Origin: Flavobacteriia bacterium
GTDB taxonomy: Bacteria > Bacteroidota > Bacteroidia > Flavobacteriales > Flavobacteriaceae
Assembly: GCA_030626085.1 (NCBI GenBank)
Contig: DAOUPQ010000018.1
Location: 1 to 16,481, forward strand
Direction of reading: 5' to 3'
Length of the DNA: 16,481 bases
A program made the translations under genes and the position numbers. Below, piece by piece: positions 14,722 through 16,481 of the stretch; position 1 is the first letter of the stretch; each line of letters begins with the position of its first letter. The notes under the pieces are model-generated. The model did no database searches and was not told the DNA's origin. It saw only the letters and a program-made list of their open reading frames with translations.

Positions 14722-15597
14722 TTAATTCTTTTTAGCCTTTATAAATCCATTTAGTAAAACACTCCCAAATATAATAGCTGCACCAATATAAAATTGTAAA
14801 CTCATTTTTTCTTTATCCCCAAAAATAAAAACTGCTAAAATTATTCCATAAACAGGTTCTAAATTATTTGTGAGTACCATAGTAAACGGACTCATTTTTT
14901 TTAAAAGATTTGTAGCAACAACAAAAGGATAAGCTGTACAAATAGTTGATAAAATAATTAGGTAAAACCAATCTGAATTGCTCAATTTAAGCTCGCCTAT
15001 TGAAAAGGAATTTGAAATGAATAACACTCCAGATAAAAATAAAAAAGCAAAAAATAATTCGTAAAAAGCTATATGTACCGCTTTGAACTTTTGGATATTT
15101 TTACTATTGAATATCGAAAAGAATGCCAATAATATTGATGATATAAGTGCGTAGATTATTCCTTTAGTATATCCGCTTTCAACATTAAATATTATAACAA
15201 ATCCAATTATTACCACACTTGCCAATAATAATTCATAAAACCTGAATTTTTTTTTACTCAATATTGGATCAAGTAAAGCCACAAAAATTGCACTTGACGA
15301 CATTGTTATTAAAGTGATAGAAATGGTCGAAATTTTTATGGCATAAAAAAATGCTGCCCAATGTAAAGCAATCATAACACCTCCCAGGAAGAATCGTAAA
15401 ACTGCATTTAAACTTATTTTAAGATCTATTTTTTTTATTTTAAAATAAATAAATAATGTTAATGATGCCAATAATACTCTATACCAAACCAATGGCACAG
15501 CATCAATACTTATCAAAGCCGCTAATATTGCAGTAAACCCCCAAATAAAAACAATAAAATGGAGATGTATTTGATTCTTTAACTTATTTGTTGGCAT
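14722..15597 (-). CDS. EamA / DMT-family transporter
   Basis: This 291-residue inner-membrane protein has about ten transmembrane helices arranged as two EamA repeats (roughly 12-136 and 147-287). The first repeat starts with FIVFIWGFTAILAALIS, then VPLVWYRVLLASLTL, a typical drug/metabolite transporter entry. The second has the paired motif with LTNNLEPVYGIILAVFIFGDKE (about 243-264), where the conserved Glu-Pro sits. Substrate is unknown; members export amino acids, metabolites or drugs. Its start codon overlaps the end of the lptG frame by 14 bases, so translation is likely coupled and the two genes share a transcript. The C-terminus is short and basic (KAKKN). Confidence 0.9.
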   Translation of the reverse strand: MPTNKLKNQIHLHFIVFIWGFTAILAALISIDAVPLVWYRVLLASLTLFIYFKIKKIDLKISLNAVLRFFLGGVMIALHWAAFFYAIKISTISITLITMSSSAIFVALLDPILSKKKFRFYELLLASVVIIGFVIIFNVESGYTKGIIYALISSILLAFFSIFNSKNIQKFKAVHIAFYELFFAFLFLSGVLFISNSFSIGELKLSNSDWFYLIILSTICTAYPFVVATNLLKKMSPFTMVLTNNLEPVYGIILAVFIFGDKEKMSLQFYIGAAIIFGSVLLNGFIKAKKN

Positions 15598-16481
15598 TTT
15601 TGTATAAGAAAATTGCTAAAATTCCGAAAATTATATTTGGTAACCAAACCATAAACAAAGGATTAGATTCAGCAGTAGAACCTAAAACTTCTGATACTTT
15701 TAAAAAAAATACGTATATAAACATCAAAGTAAGTCCTATTGCTAAACTAACACCCATTCCTCCTCTTCTTTTTCTTGATGCAAGTGAAACAGCAATTATG
15801 GTTAATATGTAAGAAGATACCGGTAAACTTGTGCGTTTGTATAATTCAACTTTGTAGTTATTGAGATTTTTAACACCTCTTTTTTCAGATATTTCAATCA
15901 GTTTAGCCAACTTAGGCGACTGCATTTCTTTGGCCAGATAATCAACATAAAGTAGATCTTTGGGCTGAAAGTTAAAAACCGTATCAAAAACAACTCCTGT
16001 TTCAATTATATCATCTTTTTCTGTAATAATTCTTTTTCTATAATTGTTAATCCTATATGTGCTATCTTTTTCTATCCATTTTATACTCTGTCCTATTAAT
16101 TTATATTTCAAAATATTATTATCATATTTTTCATAGGAAAAATAATACCCATTATTTGTTTTTAAATTAAAACTACCGATATAAATAAGATCATCTTCAC
16201 TTAACTGTAAATTAACTTTTTTAACATATGATGATAAATGCTTTTTATTTGTTCTTAAATAATTTTCATGAAATTGTTCGAATGTTTTATTTGATTTAGG
16301 AACAAAAAAATGATTTGAAACCAAAGAAACTAAGGCAATAATAGTTGCTCCAATGAAATAAGGTCTTAAAAATCTATTAAATGAAATTCCCGAACTGTTT
16401 ATTGCAATTATTTCTGAATTACTCGAAAGCTTTGAAGTAAATAAAATCACAGAAATAAATAAAGCCAGCGGCATAAAAGTA
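15584..16481 (-). CDS. lptG: LptF/LptG-family permease (LPS export), 5' end outside window
   Basis: About 298 residues are visible; the frame stays open to the edge, so the first ATG at 16474 (in TFMPLALF) is internal. The missing part should be the first helix and periplasmic start. Present are the hydrophobic TM region LALFISVILF, then the cytoplasmic segment TSKLSSNSEIIAINSSGISFNRFLRPYF, another helix, a periplasmic jellyroll-like domain, and the C-terminal pair of helices around SLASRKRRGGMGVSLAIGL and VWLPNIIFGILAIFLY. Two such subunits with LptB form the ABC transporter that extracts lipopolysaccharide from the inner membrane. Whether this copy is F-like or G-like cannot be decided firmly from the fragment. 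It overlaps the EamA gene by 14 bases. Confidence 0.88.
   Translation of the reverse strand, partial: TFMPLALFISVILFTSKLSSNSEIIAINSSGISFNRFLRPYFIGATIIALVSLVSNHFFVPKSNKTFEQFHENYLRTNKKHLSSYVKKVNLQLSEDDLIYIGSFNLKTNNGYYFSYEKYDNNILKYKLIGQSIKWIEKDSTYRINNYRKRIITEKDDIIETGVVFDTVFNFQPKDLLYVDYLAKEMQSPKLAKLIEISEKRGVKNLNNYKVELYKRTSLPVSSYILTIIAVSLASRKRRGGMGVSLAIGLTLMFIYVFFLKVSEVLGSTAESNPLFMVWLPNIIFGILAIFLYKNANK

Overview
The window looks like chromosome of a low-GC member of the Bacteroidota, most likely a marine-type Flavobacteriaceae bacterium. The evidence is the AT-rich sequence, the absence of clear Shine-Dalgarno motifs, several TAnnTTTG-type -7 promoter boxes, and the family signatures of YidC, AccA, RlmH, NadC and the LptF/LptG permease. 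The genetic code is standard: nadC, nnr and the MFS gene all end in TGA, and TGG is used for Trp elsewhere. No rRNA, tRNA, CRISPR array or intact transposase was seen. No stretch longer than 300 bases lacks a gene or element.

Layout. (1) Positions 1-954 hold the tail of an unidentified Ser/Arg/Pro/Thr-rich protein, then an mscS-type mechanosensitive channel gene broken by an in-frame TGA and a one-base frameshift. A hairpin terminator separates this from the minus-strand pair MFS transporter - lhgO (1054-3602). (2) On the plus strand, 3715-5064 carries an alpha/beta hydrolase and, 3 bases later, an exported methionine sulfoxide reductase B. (3) Convergent to these lie yidC and rlmH (minus, 5110-7639). 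nadC runs divergently from rlmH. (4) Between nadC and pcm sits a 267-bp MITE-like element (8620-8886). It has 18-bp terminal inverted repeats (16/18) and a perfect 5-bp target duplication TATTA. It inserted into the penultimate codon of pcm, so the present pcm C-terminus and stop codon come from the element. (5) At 9613-11488 a Gfo/Idh/MocA oxidoreductase and a 3-hydroxybutyryl-CoA dehydrogenase form a plus-strand pair that ends in a 23-bp perfect-stem bidirectional terminator. (6) From 11560 to the right edge everything is on the minus strand: lptG (5' end outside the window), an EamA/DMT transporter overlapping it, accA, nnr, and a small charged helical protein of unknown function.

Most genes are ordinary housekeeping functions: membrane protein insertion, rRNA methylation, NAD synthesis and NAD(P)HX repair, protein repair by Pcm and MsrB, fatty-acid synthesis, and LPS transport. 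Protein-damage and cofactor-repair enzymes (MsrB, Pcm, Nnr, LhgO) are well represented, but they are not in one operon and I do not claim a dedicated system. The points most worth a second look are the MITE that rewrote the end of pcm and the doubly broken mscS.
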